A stretch of 64,000 nucleotides of DNA, taken from positions 13,234,887 to 13,298,886 of the forward strand of contig CM072522.1 in the NCBI GenBank assembly GCA_036898135.1, in the 5' to 3' direction. Below, piece by piece: positions 34,651 to 46,186 of the stretch (within the stretch, counting starts at the first letter, position 1; the number at the start of each line of letters is the position of its first letter). This DNA is from Oncomelania hupensis (Eukaryota; Mollusca; Gastropoda; Littorinimorpha; Pomatiopsidae). A program made the translations under genes and the position numbers. The notes under the pieces were generated by a model that was given only the letters and a program-made list of their open reading frames with translations, ran no database searches and was not told where the DNA came from.

Positions 34651-35615
34651 TCTCAGTTTCTTTCTCCCGCTTTTTCTACCGAACCCTTTATTTAGGAGGA
34701 AGTTTCGACTCGAACTTGGCCAAAGTTTTGAATGGTAGCGGTTGTGCCGATTTGGGGTTGGCTTTTCTTTCCCAAAATGACACATGTACCGAAGGAGAGG
34801 AGAAGAGAGAGAGAGAGGGGGGGGGTAGGGGGGATAAAGCTAGTGAGAACAAAGCCGCTTCTTTGTTTACATTCTCTCACTCGCCGTGCGGCCATGGTAG
34901 GACAGAACGAGCATTTAGAAAACATCGTAGTGGACACTGGCCGTCCTGTCAGTAGTCCATCAAGGCCAGAAAAACGCGGACCATGACCCGATCGATCTGC
35001 CGTGTGCTACGGTCGTTGACTCGGACAGGTGTTCTGATAGGTGACGGGAGGTCACTGTGACATTAGTACATTGGGGTTAGAGGAGGACCGTCTAGACAGT
35101 CCCGGGCGAGCGAGGCATGCCAGTAAGGTTACTGTTACCCCCACAGGTAGACTGACTACGTAATGGGCTGCAGTTAGGCTCGAGGCGGTTGAGGTCATCG
35201 AAAGTGTGGCTTTTTGAAGTAAGTTACCTTGATAACTTTGACTTCTTTGTAAGCTCTTCCCCTACTTCTTTTCGTGTTCCTTCTGTCTGTTGTCTTTCCG
35301 ATCGGGCCTAGCCTATATAGACCTAGCTTAGCCTACGTGTAGGTAGACTTTACCCCGAGGCTTTGGTTTCGTGTACCGTGTTGTGTTCGGTAGGTAATGA
35401 TTGTACTGTGTGGCGTAATAGGCCAAACCTACTTTTTCTTTTTCTTTTTTTAGTGTTACTTCACTGCAGTATAACTTTGTCTACTGACAACGGAGGTTGG
35501 CGCAGGCTATGTTTAGCTAGCTATCAGCTACAACACAGTTGGTAGACCACGGTTCGAGTTTGAAGTTTTGTTGAGTTTCTGAGTGAGGGGTTTTCGGTAT
35601 TCTGTAGGCTTGTAT
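34651..35615. other. Unique, less repetitive sequence, no gene proven
   Basis: Contains a G-run near 34812-34830 and an 84-codon frame from 34732 without recognisable domain. Could be intron or promoter-proximal DNA of the gene suggested at 34430. Confidence 0.35.
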
Positions 35616-35820
35616 AGTGTGTTTGTGTGTGTGTGTGTGTGTGCGTGTGTGTGTATGTATGTGTTAGAGAGAATGGGGAAGAATTTTACAATCTTTGGTC
35701 AAGAGAGAGAAGACAGTTCTGTATGAGAAAGAGAAGAGTTTTCTGTCTGTCAGTCCATTTTTCTGTCTATTTCTGTCTGTCTCTCTCTTTATCGTGTTTC
35801 TTTGTTTTAAGAAGTGGGAG

Positions 35821-35865
<45 letters not shown>

Positions 35866-36138
35866 AAGAATGAGGGAGAGAGTTAGTTTAGGGGGTGTGA
35901 TAATCTTTCTTATCTGTTATCTGATAAATCCACGTATTATTCTTATTAGCCGTGTGAGAATCGAGTTGAGCGAGATATTTTTCATTTTCATTTTCAATTT
36001 TTTTTTTAAAGATTAGTTTTCTATGCGTGAGAGAGAAGAACCTTGGCTTCGTTGGATATTTATTTTTCTGAGGCAGATAGTCTTGGCCAGGGAGAAAACT
36101 ATTTGACTATTTGATTCTGTGATTCTGCCGTGAGAGAG

Positions 36139-36169
<31 letters not shown>

Positions 36170-36185
36170 TTTACATTCCGTAGAG

Positions 36186-36226
<41 letters not shown>

Positions 36227-36248
36227 ACATTCCGTAAGAGAACGAGAG
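35616..36248. repeat. GT and GA microsatellites before the gap
   Basis: (GT)n at 35618-35660, (GA)n at 35828-35862, 36132-36170 and 36189-36222. 'gtttacattccgta(a)gagaacgagag' is repeated at 36170 and 36223 just before the N run, which shows why assembly stopped. Confidence 0.9.
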
Positions 36249-36748
36249 NNNNNNNNNNNNNNNNNNNNNNNNNNNNNNNNNNNNNNNNNNNNNNNNNNNN
36301 NNNNNNNNNNNNNNNNNNNNNNNNNNNNNNNNNNNNNNNNNNNNNNNNNNNNNNNNNNNNNNNNNNNNNNNNNNNNNNNNNNNNNNNNNNNNNNNNNNNN
36401 NNNNNNNNNNNNNNNNNNNNNNNNNNNNNNNNNNNNNNNNNNNNNNNNNNNNNNNNNNNNNNNNNNNNNNNNNNNNNNNNNNNNNNNNNNNNNNNNNNNN
36501 NNNNNNNNNNNNNNNNNNNNNNNNNNNNNNNNNNNNNNNNNNNNNNNNNNNNNNNNNNNNNNNNNNNNNNNNNNNNNNNNNNNNNNNNNNNNNNNNNNNN
36601 NNNNNNNNNNNNNNNNNNNNNNNNNNNNNNNNNNNNNNNNNNNNNNNNNNNNNNNNNNNNNNNNNNNNNNNNNNNNNNNNNNNNNNNNNNNNNNNNNNNN
36701 NNNNNNNNNNNNNNNNNNNNNNNNNNNNNNNNNNNNNNNNNNNNNNNN
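36249..36748. other. Assembly gap, 500 N
   Basis: Exactly 500 N. A round number indicates a placeholder of unknown true size. The flanks are GA-rich on the left and T-rich on the right. Confidence 1.
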
Positions 36749-36884
36749 ATTCTCTTGTACTCTTTTTTTTTTTTTTTTTAAAGAGATCTGGTCTTCTCTG
36801 GTGGAAGCTTGGAAAAGTGATGGTTGATCTTTAAGTTTTTATTTCTAAAATTAACAAAATTATTTTCATAAACCTCCATCTTTT

Positions 36885-36949
36885 TATGTCTGTCTCTCTG
36901 TCTGTCTCTTTCTCTCCCTCCCCCCTCCTCTCTTTCTTTCTTTCTCTCC

Positions 36950-37046
<97 letters not shown>
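36885..37046. repeat. (CT)n microsatellite
   Basis: Imperfect CT/CTTT then a pure CT run from about 36955. Confidence 0.95.
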
Positions 37047-37126
37047 CTCTCTCCTTTTCTCTTTGTTTTTTGTTTGTTCTGGTGTTTTTTAATTTTATTA
37101 TTATTTTTTAAAATTATTATTTTTTT

Positions 37127-37217
37127 TTACAATTTTATTAAGGACTAGCTGTAAGACAGGTCCATAGGACCTAATGCTATTATCCTATTAAAGGTTTCGA
37201 CTTCGACTTCGACTTCT
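37127..37217 (-). mobile_element. Retroposon 3'-end sequence, copy 2
   Basis: Reverse complement of 20736-20825, sharing 'ggactagctgtaagacaggt' and 'gacctaatgctattatcc'. The tail on this strand is 'aattttattaa'. Confidence 0.65.
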
Positions 37218-37254
37218 GTCTCCCCTCACCCTCTTTGATTTTGTTGTTGTTATT

Positions 37255-37560
37255 GTGGTGGTGATGGTGGTGGTGGTTCTTCTTGTTCTTGTTCTTGTTC
37301 TTGTTGTTGTTCTTCTTCTTCTTCTTCTTGTTCTTCTTCTTCTTCTTCTTCTTCTTCTTCTTCTTGTTCTTCTTCTTCTTCTTCTTCTTCTTCTTCTTCT
37401 TCTTCTTCTTCTTCTTCTTCTTCTTCTTCTTCTTCTTCTTTCTATCTTTCTTTCTTTCTTTCTTTTCTGTTCTTGTCATTCTTTCTTTCTTTCTTTCTTT
37501 CTTTCTTTTTTCTTTTTGATGTCTCTCCTTCCATTTTTTCTTTCTTCTTCTTTTTCTCAA
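37255..37560. repeat. (GTT/CTT)n then (CTTT)n arrays
   Basis: CTT units at about 37310-37440 followed by CTTT units to about 37510. Poly-Leu, poly-Phe and poly-Lys frames are artefacts. Confidence 0.95.
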
Positions 37561-38640
37561 TTCTATGTTTTGACTTCACTTTTCTGTCTTCTCTTTCTGG
37601 AATACTTTTCTCTACCTCCCCCTCCCCCCCTTCCAACTCCCAATCCTCTCCCTTATTATCACATGTGTGTGTGTGTGTGTGTGTGCGTGTATGCATGTGT
37701 GCGCATGGGTATTCCATTGTTCTTTTGTTTGACCGTTTAAAAAAAAAAAGTAATACTTATGTTGGGAATTTGTACATTTAAAATTGTGATTTGGAAAAAA
37801 AAAGTACAGTATATTGTGGTATATGCTGTCGTCTTGACTGCATACTTAATTACAGTTTAATTCTCTTCAGTCATTTAATTTATACTGTGAACAACCGTCC
37901 TCTGTCTGTGTTTGTGTTTCTGCGTTTGTTTTGTTCTTTCTTTCTTTCTACATTTGACCCTGTTCACGACTCTTCTCTTGTAATCTGTCTCGGTGTCTCT
38001 GTCTGTGTCTGTCTTTTTCTTTCTCTGTCTCTGTCTCTGCCCCTGTCTGTCTGTCTGTCTGTCTATCTCATTGTCTCATAAACATGCAAACATCCTTGAT
38101 GGTGATGCCCTGACCCTTGGGAAAACATTATGCTTTCTATTTAGATCACAATAGCTTTGATGTTCTTTGTTTTACGAGACGATTGTAAGTACTTTTTTTT
38201 TCACGGTTAAAAATAACGTTTTTGTTCCGTAATTATGTTAATTTATTTCTTATAATCTGTCACTCCAAGTCTGTGTACTTTGGTGTGTGTGTGTATGTGC
38301 GTGTGTGGGTGTGTGTGCGTGTATGTCTAACATCCACAAAGCTAACATTCATATTTATAAAGCAATCATCACCATAGCATCGTACACAAAAATGTTAATT
38401 TGGAAACATAAATATCTAGAATATATATATATATGTGTATATAGGTAGGTAGGTAGGTAGATGGTTACCAAAATATTAACAGTAACAGCAACTATGATGT
38501 TAAAAACTTAATTTGGATAAAGATTTTAGGCATAGCCTTATCTTGCAACGTGTCCTTTAACGTTATGAACATTCACCACAATGTTATTAACGCATGTTCA
38601 CACATTAATGCAAACAACTAACTATTCACAATCGCTGTAT
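37561..38640. other. Unique sequence with short GT and TCTG runs
   Basis: (GT)n at 37663-37690 and 38283-38330, and 'tctgtctgtctgtc' near 38045-38065. AT-rich otherwise. No gene. Confidence 0.45.
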
Positions 38641-38643
38641 CAA

Positions 38644-38645
<2 letters not shown>

Positions 38646-38695
<50 letters not shown>

Positions 38696-38704
38696 AGAGA
38701 GAGG

Positions 38705-38756
<52 letters not shown>
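38646..38756. repeat. (GA)n microsatellite
   Basis: GA units with GGGA variants in the middle. Confidence 0.96.
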
Positions 38757-38758
<2 letters not shown>

Positions 38759-38759
38759 G

Positions 38760-39298
38760 TGTGCGTGTGTGTGAGTGACATTAGTAATGACAGAGACAGT
38801 GTCCGTAGTATTTCATCTATATGAAAGTGTGTTTTCTTTAATATATACATTATGTTTATAACATATTATGCTACTTTGGTATATAATAGCAAAGCTATTT
38901 AAACCATCGTTGTTGTTTTTTTTCTTCTGAATTCCTCTAGTCTGTAACTGTCAGTGAACGCACTCATAATAGATTATATGAAATTGTGCATGTGTGTGTA
39001 CTAGTAATCTCAGTGCAGTTGCAATCTGTGATGATAAGAGGTGTCGAGTGTGAATGTGCCACCTCGGGTGATCTCGTGTTAGTTTGTAGTCTACCTCTAC
39101 TTTTCCAGCTATATTAGTACTGTTCGTTTTCTGTTTTGTATTGTATTGAATTACGTTGCATTACAGTAAGTTGCATGGTATCTTATAGTTCATATATAAT
39201 TACCATTACCCTTGAGAAAGAGGTGATTACAACCTCGAGCATTCGGACGACATAAAATGACTTTGGGTTTGGTTTCGTTATAAATGCTTTTCATATCC
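38760..39298. other. Unique sequence, no feature seen
   Basis: AT-rich. No repeat-family match or believable frame. Confidence 0.4.
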
Positions 39299-39300
39299 CC

Positions 39301-39301
39301 T

Positions 39302-39350
<49 letters not shown>

Positions 39351-39364
39351 TCTCTCACACACAC

Positions 39365-39419
<55 letters not shown>

Positions 39420-39434
39420 CTCTCTCTCTCTCCC

Positions 39435-39478
<44 letters not shown>

Positions 39479-39504
39479 TCTCTCACACACACTCTTTCTT
39501 TCTT

Positions 39505-39568
<64 letters not shown>

Positions 39569-39585
39569 TCTCTCACACACACTCT

Positions 39586-39624
<39 letters not shown>

Positions 39625-39676
39625 GCTCTCTCTCTCCCTCTCTCTCTCTCTTACTCTCTCACACACACTCTTTCTT

Positions 39677-39728
<52 letters not shown>
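39301..39728. repeat. Higher-order CT/CTTT array
   Basis: Four units start with 'tactctctcacacacactc' (39348, 39476, 39565 and 39652), each followed by CTTT then CT blocks of varying length. The longer Ser/Leu-rich frame is an artefact. Confidence 0.93.
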
Positions 39729-39730
<2 letters not shown>

Positions 39731-39779
39731 CTTTTTGACGTGTCCCCAAATACAGGATTACTTCAGAACAATTATCGGA

Positions 39780-39783
39780 AACA

Positions 39784-39823
<40 letters not shown>

Positions 39824-39859
39824 ATTTAGTTTCAGAACTTGCTCAAGGCCCATCGGAAG

Positions 39860-39890
<31 letters not shown>
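39780..39890. repeat. (CA)n and G30 homopolymer
   Basis: CA/CG repeat at 39780-39824. Thirty consecutive G at 39861-39890. Confidence 0.92.
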
Positions 39891-39891
<1 letters not shown>

Positions 39892-40035
39892 AAGGGAGAA
39901 AGAAAGAACAAGAATGAGCACAAAATGCTGGGTTAATAACGAATGGGATGGTGTAAAAACAGTCCCACAAATTGTCCAGTTTGAGAATGTATTTGTGAAA
40001 TGTAACCATCCACTTAAAGGGCACACACTTTAGGG

Positions 40036-40036
<1 letters not shown>

Positions 40037-40099
<63 letters not shown>

Positions 40100-40130
40100 T
40101 AGTAATAATAACAATAATAATTATAATAAC
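40037..40130. repeat. (AAT)n microsatellite
   Basis: About 27 AAT units, decaying at the right side. Confidence 0.95.
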
Positions 40131-40301
40131 GAGCAGTTATATCTCGCCCAATCATGTAGTTAAGTCATGTGAAGTATTTGTTTTCGCAATTGTAATGTAT
40201 TGTTTTAAATGCCGTACATATTCTATGATACTTGACCGCCTATGCAAAGGCCATACCTATTAGGCATGCTAGTAAATAATAGGAATTATCTCGCATATAT
40301 T

Positions 40302-40998
40302 CCCCCGTGGGGGTGCCGGGGGTTTCAGTATAAATAGTATCCCCACTTTCTGGAAATTTAGTGCTTTAAATTCCCACTGTCGCTGTCTTTCTCATTTGTT
40401 CTTTCTCATTCCTACTCTGTTCTACCAATCTACTATACTATCTTCTTCTTTGCTAGACCAGACACCTACTTTTGTTTTAAACTCTTCCGGGACAAGACTC
40501 CTCATTTGTGTGTGGGGTCTGTTGGATCAGCTTGGAAATATTGGACGCTTTCTGCCATGTGGTCACTGGGGCTTCCTATGATGTAATTATTTGGCAGTGT
40601 AAGCATTTTATATGTATGTGTTTTGTTGATATTTTATAATGATGTTTCGGTCCTGATTTGGCTCCGAAGAGTCCGCTGGACCTAAAGCAACAATCAATCA
40701 ATCAATCATATAATGATGTTTGTATTCTATTTTGTTTTTGTAAACGGTGGTTCGATAAATTAGAGTATAGCCTCAGCGTCCCCTGCGTGGAATGTCTTAA
40801 TTGTAAAGTGACCGGCTGGTGGAGTGCCTTCAGTGTTGCCACTAGGGTTGTTTCTGCAGATCTTTTATGCGGATCAGGGTCGCTTTCAGCGAAGTTGTGG
40901 TCTTGATTTTGTGGTCCTGATTCGGCTAAACTGGTCCCGATTTGGCTCGGAAGAATCCGCTAGGCCTAAAGCAATAATCATTTAATGTAATGTAATAT
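40302..40998 (+). mobile_element. X retroposon, long copy with internal insertion
   Basis: Full 5' end ('cccccgtgggggtgccgg') to 'taatgtaatgtaata'. It is longer than other copies because of a nested 61-bp X fragment plus its 13-bp TSD at 40648-40721, and an extra 'cgctttcagcgaagttgtgg' segment near 40880-40940. Confidence 0.9.
40648..40708 (+). mobile_element. X retroposon 3' fragment nested in X
   Basis: 61 bp from 'cggtcctgatttggctccga' to (AATC)n, flanked by tataatgatgttt at 40635-40647 and 40709-40721 (perfect 13 bp). Extreme 5' truncation with an exact TSD. Confidence 0.92.
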
Positions 40999-40999
40999 T

Positions 41000-41970
41000 A
41001 TATATTTATAATTTTACTAATAAGCGCACAAAAGAACGACGGAATTTATTGACGGAATAAAAACCAACACAAACATCAAGAACTAGACGTTCGACAGATT
41101 TTTATGTTTGTTTTTTTGTTGGTTTTGTTTGGTTGCAAGCTACTTTTTTGCTTTTCTTTCAGCGGTGCAACAGTCCGCGTGAACGTGAACCGCAGCTGTC
41201 GATCGAGAGAGCGTGAGTCCCTTTAAACTGTCGAGTAACAGTAATAGGAGCGAATGGCCGTTTAATATTTCTTGGTAATAGGTATTGTTACGACTGAGGT
41301 ATAACTGCACCTTGGGCGAATGACCTTATAGGTTCTGTAAAATTGCAAGTGATACCGACATGATAGCTACCATTTAGGGCCTGTTGTTATAATGTTGTTC
41401 CTCTATCTTGTTGAATTAGTAATGAGGGCAGCAGTGCCTGAGTCAGTCTGTCTGTCTGTCTGTCTGTCTGTCACACTTTGCACATGAGTAACTCGCGAAC
41501 CAATCACCCGAGGGAGATGCTATTTTGGTACGATGCGTACATCTCCTTTGTCGCAGGAAGAATTGAACGAATAAATACAAATTTATTAGAGCATTTTAAA
41601 AAAAGAAAAAAGAAGCATTTTCTTTCCATTTAGCTGTAGACATGATGGGTTCCAATGGATGGAGAAAACCTCTGTTTGTCTTTGTCTGTCTGCCTCTCTG
41701 TTATGTTATACGTGTATAGTTTAGATTGCGGATGAATGTGTGAATGGCTGTAGTAATACGTAATTGTAGGTGTATATAACAATGTAATATTAATTAGTAT
41801 GACAGGGAGAGTGAATGACGCAAGGACAGGATTATAAAATTAGACGTATAGCTTAGAACTGTCTGCATGTCTGTCTCTCTCTCTGTCTCTCTGTCTCTTT
41901 CTCTCTGTCTCATATTAATCATATAATTTCTAAATAGTCTAATATCTTAATCTATAATTTTAAAAAATAC
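41000..41970. other. Unique sequence with short TCTG runs
   Basis: (TCTG)n at 41447-41471, followed by text of the W kind (cacatgagtaactcgcgaac). No gene. Confidence 0.4.
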
Positions 41971-41974
<4 letters not shown>

Positions 41975-42046
<72 letters not shown>

Positions 42047-42190
42047 TGAATCACGTAATTTATAATTAATCTAACATCTTAATCCTCCGTCTCTGTCTAT
42101 GTCTCTGTCTCTCTCTCTCTCTGTCACACAAACACACACACACACACACCCACACCCACACACACACACCCACACACCCACACACACACA
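41975..42190. repeat. (CT)n and (CA)n microsatellites
   Basis: CT at 41975-42043, CA/CCCA at 42125-42190. Confidence 0.95.
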
Positions 42191-42319
42191 CCATTATTGA
42201 AGAGACAATAGGCAAGAGCCACCACATAAATGGGAACTTTTACATCACAACAAATTGTCAAGGAAGTGTTTCGTCCTTTTCTCTTGATATGCCTACTATA
42301 TGCATATTATAATGGTATT

Positions 42320-42358
42320 CTGAGAGAGAGACAGAGAGAGCGATAGATGGAAAGAAAT

Positions 42359-42415
<57 letters not shown>

Positions 42416-42452
42416 AGGCTTTACAACTTTAATGCATAACACAAGAGTGATC

Positions 42453-42525
<73 letters not shown>

Positions 42526-42788
42526 CTGGCAACAGGCAGACAGAGAATTGACAATTTGACAATTTGACAATTAATTAATGCCAAAGCGGCTCTCTGGCCC
42601 ATTGCGTACACACGCGCAAGCATGCCCGATCTCCCTACAAGTACTGCATTCACGCGCATGTATTCCTGCGTTGGCGATCGTGCGGTACTCACTATTATGG
42701 GAACAAACAACTGAAATCAATACATAGATAATAGTGCTGCTAGAAAGCGATAAATAAATAATTGAATACGAGAGACACAGAGAGAGGG

Positions 42789-42846
<58 letters not shown>
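42320..42846. repeat. Three (GA)n microsatellites
   Basis: Pure GA at 42363-42412, 42455-42523 and 42795-42845, separated by unique spacers. Confidence 0.95.
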
Positions 42847-42847
<1 letters not shown>

Positions 42848-42894
42848 ATAAGGTGGGCATGCTTTCTTAACATAAGAACAATAGTAATAATATT

Positions 42895-42960
42895 AAGAAG
42901 AAGAAGAAGAAGAAGGAGAAGAAGAAGAAGAATGATAATAATAATAATAAGAAGAAGAAG
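42895..42960. repeat. (AAG/AAT)n array
   Basis: AAG and AAT units in three blocks. Confidence 0.92.
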
Positions 42961-43315
42961 TATTCCGAAATCAGACTCAAAAGCGCAGCGATCTGTAGTC
43001 ACAAACATACACACTCATGGAGTGGTATGCTCTCCAAAAGGATATTTGGATTAGATTGCATCGAAAAAGGATTATATCCAAGATCCTATCAATTTTATCA
43101 TTAACTCCGAATCCATCTCCTTAGGCGAGTCAACTTACCTTGCTTTACACACACTTTTTTTTTTGTTCTGTTGGATTCGTTTGATGATTCTCGTGTTCCA
43201 CAGCTATATAATAATATTTTTACATATTTTTGCCTCTATGTTTTCACATGCGTTTTCCACAACTCCTTTGATTTACTAATATTCAGACAGCACGAAGTTG
43301 TTGCACAGCCTAGAT

Positions 43316-43316
43316 G

Positions 43317-43379
<63 letters not shown>

Positions 43380-43412
43380 TTTAAAGTAATAAAAGTAATA
43401 ATAATAATAATA

Positions 43413-43482
<70 letters not shown>
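43316..43482. repeat. (CTA)n and (ATT)n microsatellites
   Basis: CTA at 43316-43380. ATT at 43412-43482, directly before SINE-A-like end sequence on the minus strand. Confidence 0.95.
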
Positions 43483-43486
<4 letters not shown>

Positions 43487-43545
43487 GCACTTTTCCCTAT
43501 TAAAACATTCTGTGCAAAGCGCGATTTTCACGCATACACACATAA
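43483..43545 (-). mobile_element. SINE-A-like 3' end
   Basis: 'tatatagcacttttccctat' and 'gcaaagcgcgattttcacgc' read in reverse match the end of a SINE-A relative (also at 61775-61845). The ATT array is its tail. Confidence 0.55.
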
Positions 43546-43802
43546 AAATCATAATATAAAAAATCATTACGATAAAAAAGATTGAACAAAAAAAAAACAA
43601 AAAAAACCCAGGAGGGATATATCAAAGGAAAAATTTGAAAAATTTGAACAACAAAATATATACACGCTTTGTACAAGATTTGCACGGATGTGGGTTGACT
43701 GAGACCATGCGGAACAGACCACCGTTGTGGAAGATGGTTAATGACCAAAGAAAGAGGATAAGAGAGGAGTTTTTCGTTCTGTTTGAATGTGTTTTATACA
43801 GA
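43546..43802. other. Unique sequence, no feature seen
   Basis: A-rich on the left. The right part could be decayed LINE sequence but does not align with the other RTE copies. Confidence 0.35.
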
Positions 43803-44828
43803 CCTGTAGGAACATCAGCCCTAACATTATTGAAGTCATCAAAAGCCTGTATGACAAGGCTACTAGTGCAGTCCTCCAACACAGAGCCATCGGGAACTGG
43901 TTCGGAACAACAATGGACGTGCGTCAATGATGCCTACTCTCTCCAACACTCTTCAACATCTTCTTGGAGCGCATCGTGTCAGATGCTCTTGCAGATCATG
44001 AAGGCACAGTCAGCAAAGAGGGTATGGCAATCTCCAACCTTCGTTTTGCGGATGACATTGATGGATTGGCTAGAGAGGAACACAAACTTGAAGAGCTGTT
44101 CCAGAGGCTTGACACTACCTCCACAGCCTATGGAATGGAAATAAGTGCAGAGAAGACCAAATTGATGACCAACAACACCAATGGCATCAACACGGACATC
44201 AAAGGCCAAGGCCAATCCCTCAACACGGTGAATACAATCAAATATTTAGGAGCCATTACATCAGACAATGGGCCCCGACAGGAAGTCCTCTCCAGGATCG
44301 CACAAACAACTGCTGCCCTGACAAGGTTGAAGGCCATTTGGAAAGACAGGACCATCAGTCTACACTCCAAGGTAAGGTTGCTGCGCTCCCTTGTCATCTC
44401 CATCTTCCTATACGCATGAACCCTCACAGCAGACCTACAGCGAAGAATACACAGCATTGAGATGAGGTGCTATAGAAGATTTATGGGCATTTCCTATACC
44501 CAACACATCACTATCGACGAATTCCGACAGACCATCACACAAGCCTTTGGACAACGCGATGACATGCTCATCGTGGTGAAGAAGTGGAAACTCCGATGGT
44601 ATGGCCACGTGACCATAGAATCAGGCCTTGCAAAGATCATCCTGCAAGGCATGGTGTAAGGAGAGAAAAAGAGGTGGGAGGACAACATTCGAGAATGGAC
44701 TGGCTTGACACTGAACGAAGCCATGAGGGTTGCTGAGGTCAGAAAAAGATGGAGTACGCTGGCTAAACGATCATCTGTGGTGCCCCAACGACTATCGTTA
44801 CGGGATAGGATAGGATAGGATAGGATAG
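43803..44828 (+). pseudogene. RTE-clade LINE, longest copy, RT core present but broken
   Basis: Begins with codons for RNISPNIIEVIKSLYDKA in RTE reverse transcriptase. The motif normally read VRQGCLLSP has TGA in place of the Gly codon (43928-43930). The catalytic LRFADDIDGLA follows at about 44040-44070, then EISAEKTKLMTNN, KYLGAITSDNG, VLSRIAQTTAALTRL and SLVISIFLYA, where a second stop occurs (about 44418). Past a frameshift come MRCYRRFMGISYTQHIT, LRWYGHV and REWTGL, and a (GGATA)n tail at 44803-44828. It would have copied its RNA at a chromosomal nick when intact. It is 5'-truncated and dead. Confidence 0.9.
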
Positions 44829-44943
44829 GTAAGGTAGAAACATGGAAAATTTAGAGCTGCCGGAACATAGAGCCGTGGAAACATCCATAATTGCAGGAAC
44901 ATGTAGCCATCGGAACCTAAGAGTCGTGAGAACATAAAAGTGC

Positions 44944-45240
44944 GTACAGGATGCTATCATGCGCTTTTTCTCCTCAATGAAACTCAAAGCGCGGCGATCT
45001 GAAGAGATCGCTATTACAAAAGTCAAAATAGAAATTCATTTTTTATTTTTGAAATATTAGATTGACTGCCTCCAATACTATTATTGAAGGGAGGGAGGAT
45101 ACCGGAGTACCCGGAGAAAACCCTCGGTGTCCTGAAAAGTCTCGTACCTAAGTCGCACAAGTTCGTCCCACGCGGGGTTCAAACCCGCGACCTTCGGCCA
45201 TAGGAAACCAGCTCACTTTCCACTGAGCTACAGGACACCC
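44944..45240 (-). mobile_element. SINE-A, reverse, short variant
   Basis: The tRNA-like head is at 45150-45240 ('gggttcaaacccgcgacc' includes reversed box B), the core 'ggtacccggagaaaaccc'-type at 45098-45122, and the end 'gcggcgatct' with 'gatgctatcatgcgc' at 44950-45000. The central 'caccacatgtttgagtg' region is absent. The same junction occurs at 51200-51260. Confidence 0.88.
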
Positions 45241-45327
45241 CAATTCGGAGGCGTTGTTTACGTTTGTCGAAAACGGGTTACCCCTAAAATTCACATTGTT
45301 GTTATATTAAACAAAGATGAAGTGGGC

Positions 45328-46186
45328 TTTTTTTTTTTTTTTTTGGTAATTTTTATTTCTTCAAAATGAGAATGAGTTTAACAAAAATGGATGAATGAAA
45401 AAGGTTTAACAAAATAAACACGAGCGGCCCCCTCCCCCCAAAAAACACACCCATACTCACGCATACACACAATTATACATTTATCGCATTCATTTGTTCA
45501 AACTGCATTACTTCTGATTTCTATACTTATTGCTCTGGGTCAACTGGAATTTTACTCAGGAGGAAAATAATGAGCAGATATACATTAAGAAAAAAAACAA
45601 CCAACAACAAAAACAATTCAATCTTCAACGAGTGGTAAGTACAAGATCCATTCACTAATGAATTTATGGTATTTATCATTTATAATAGCCACATATTTCT
45701 CTAAACAAAAACGCTTTTTAAGAATCATTCTGAACTGTTGAATTTGTGGTTGAGAATTACCTAACTTACATTTATATATATAGAATTTAGCAAGCAGTAT
45801 GATTAAGTCAAACGTGATATCTGTATGGACATCTTCTTTTATACCGAATAAAATTATTGTTTTATCCAGACAAATATTATGACAGGCACACTTTTCCACC
45901 AAACATTCCTTGAAGTCACTCCAAAATTTTGAAACAACCCTACACTCATAGAACATATGTGTTAACGTCTGATCTTCTATTTCACAAAAATTACATATGG
46001 GTGAATCTATAATTTTACACCTGAATAAATATTGTTGGGTTGGAAGTAGCCTATGTAATAGTCGAGTTTGAAACCATCTTAACTGCGTGTCTTGTGTTAT
46101 TCTAAAGCAGTGAGGGAAGATTTTTTCCCAATGTAGATTTTCAAAAAAAGTATTCCATCTTGCTACTTGCCATCTTTTTTTTTTTT
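45328..46186 (-). mobile_element. Tx1/L1-like LINE, 3' fragment with poly(A)
   Basis: On the minus strand the element ends in 17 A (45328-45344). Flanks 'aagtgggc' (45320-45327) and 'aagtgagc' (46187-46194) match at 7 of 8 positions and may be the TSD. The other end is also T-rich on the + strand (46175-46186). It disrupts Y copy 2. Confidence 0.8.
45618..46174 (-). CDS. LINE ORF2 C-terminus with zf-RVT-like domain (fragment)
   Basis: An open minus-strand frame without stops. The first part reads LHWEKIFPHCFRITQDTQLRWFQTR, then LLHRLLPTQQYLF, then a CNFCEIEDQTLTHMFYEC segment with the Cys-x-x-Cys and His...Cys spacing of the zf-RVT domain that ends L1/Tx1-type ORF2 proteins. FWSDF and IILFGIKED follow, also family-like. 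It stops at 45618-45620, leaving about 270 bp of 3' UTR before the poly(A). No RT or endonuclease domain remains, so no activity is expected. The ATG at 45956 is internal. Confidence 0.82.

Noticed and set aside
43622..43927. A 101-residue minus-strand frame next to the RTE copy
   Set aside because: It overlaps the RTE coding sequence in antisense and has no recognisable domain.
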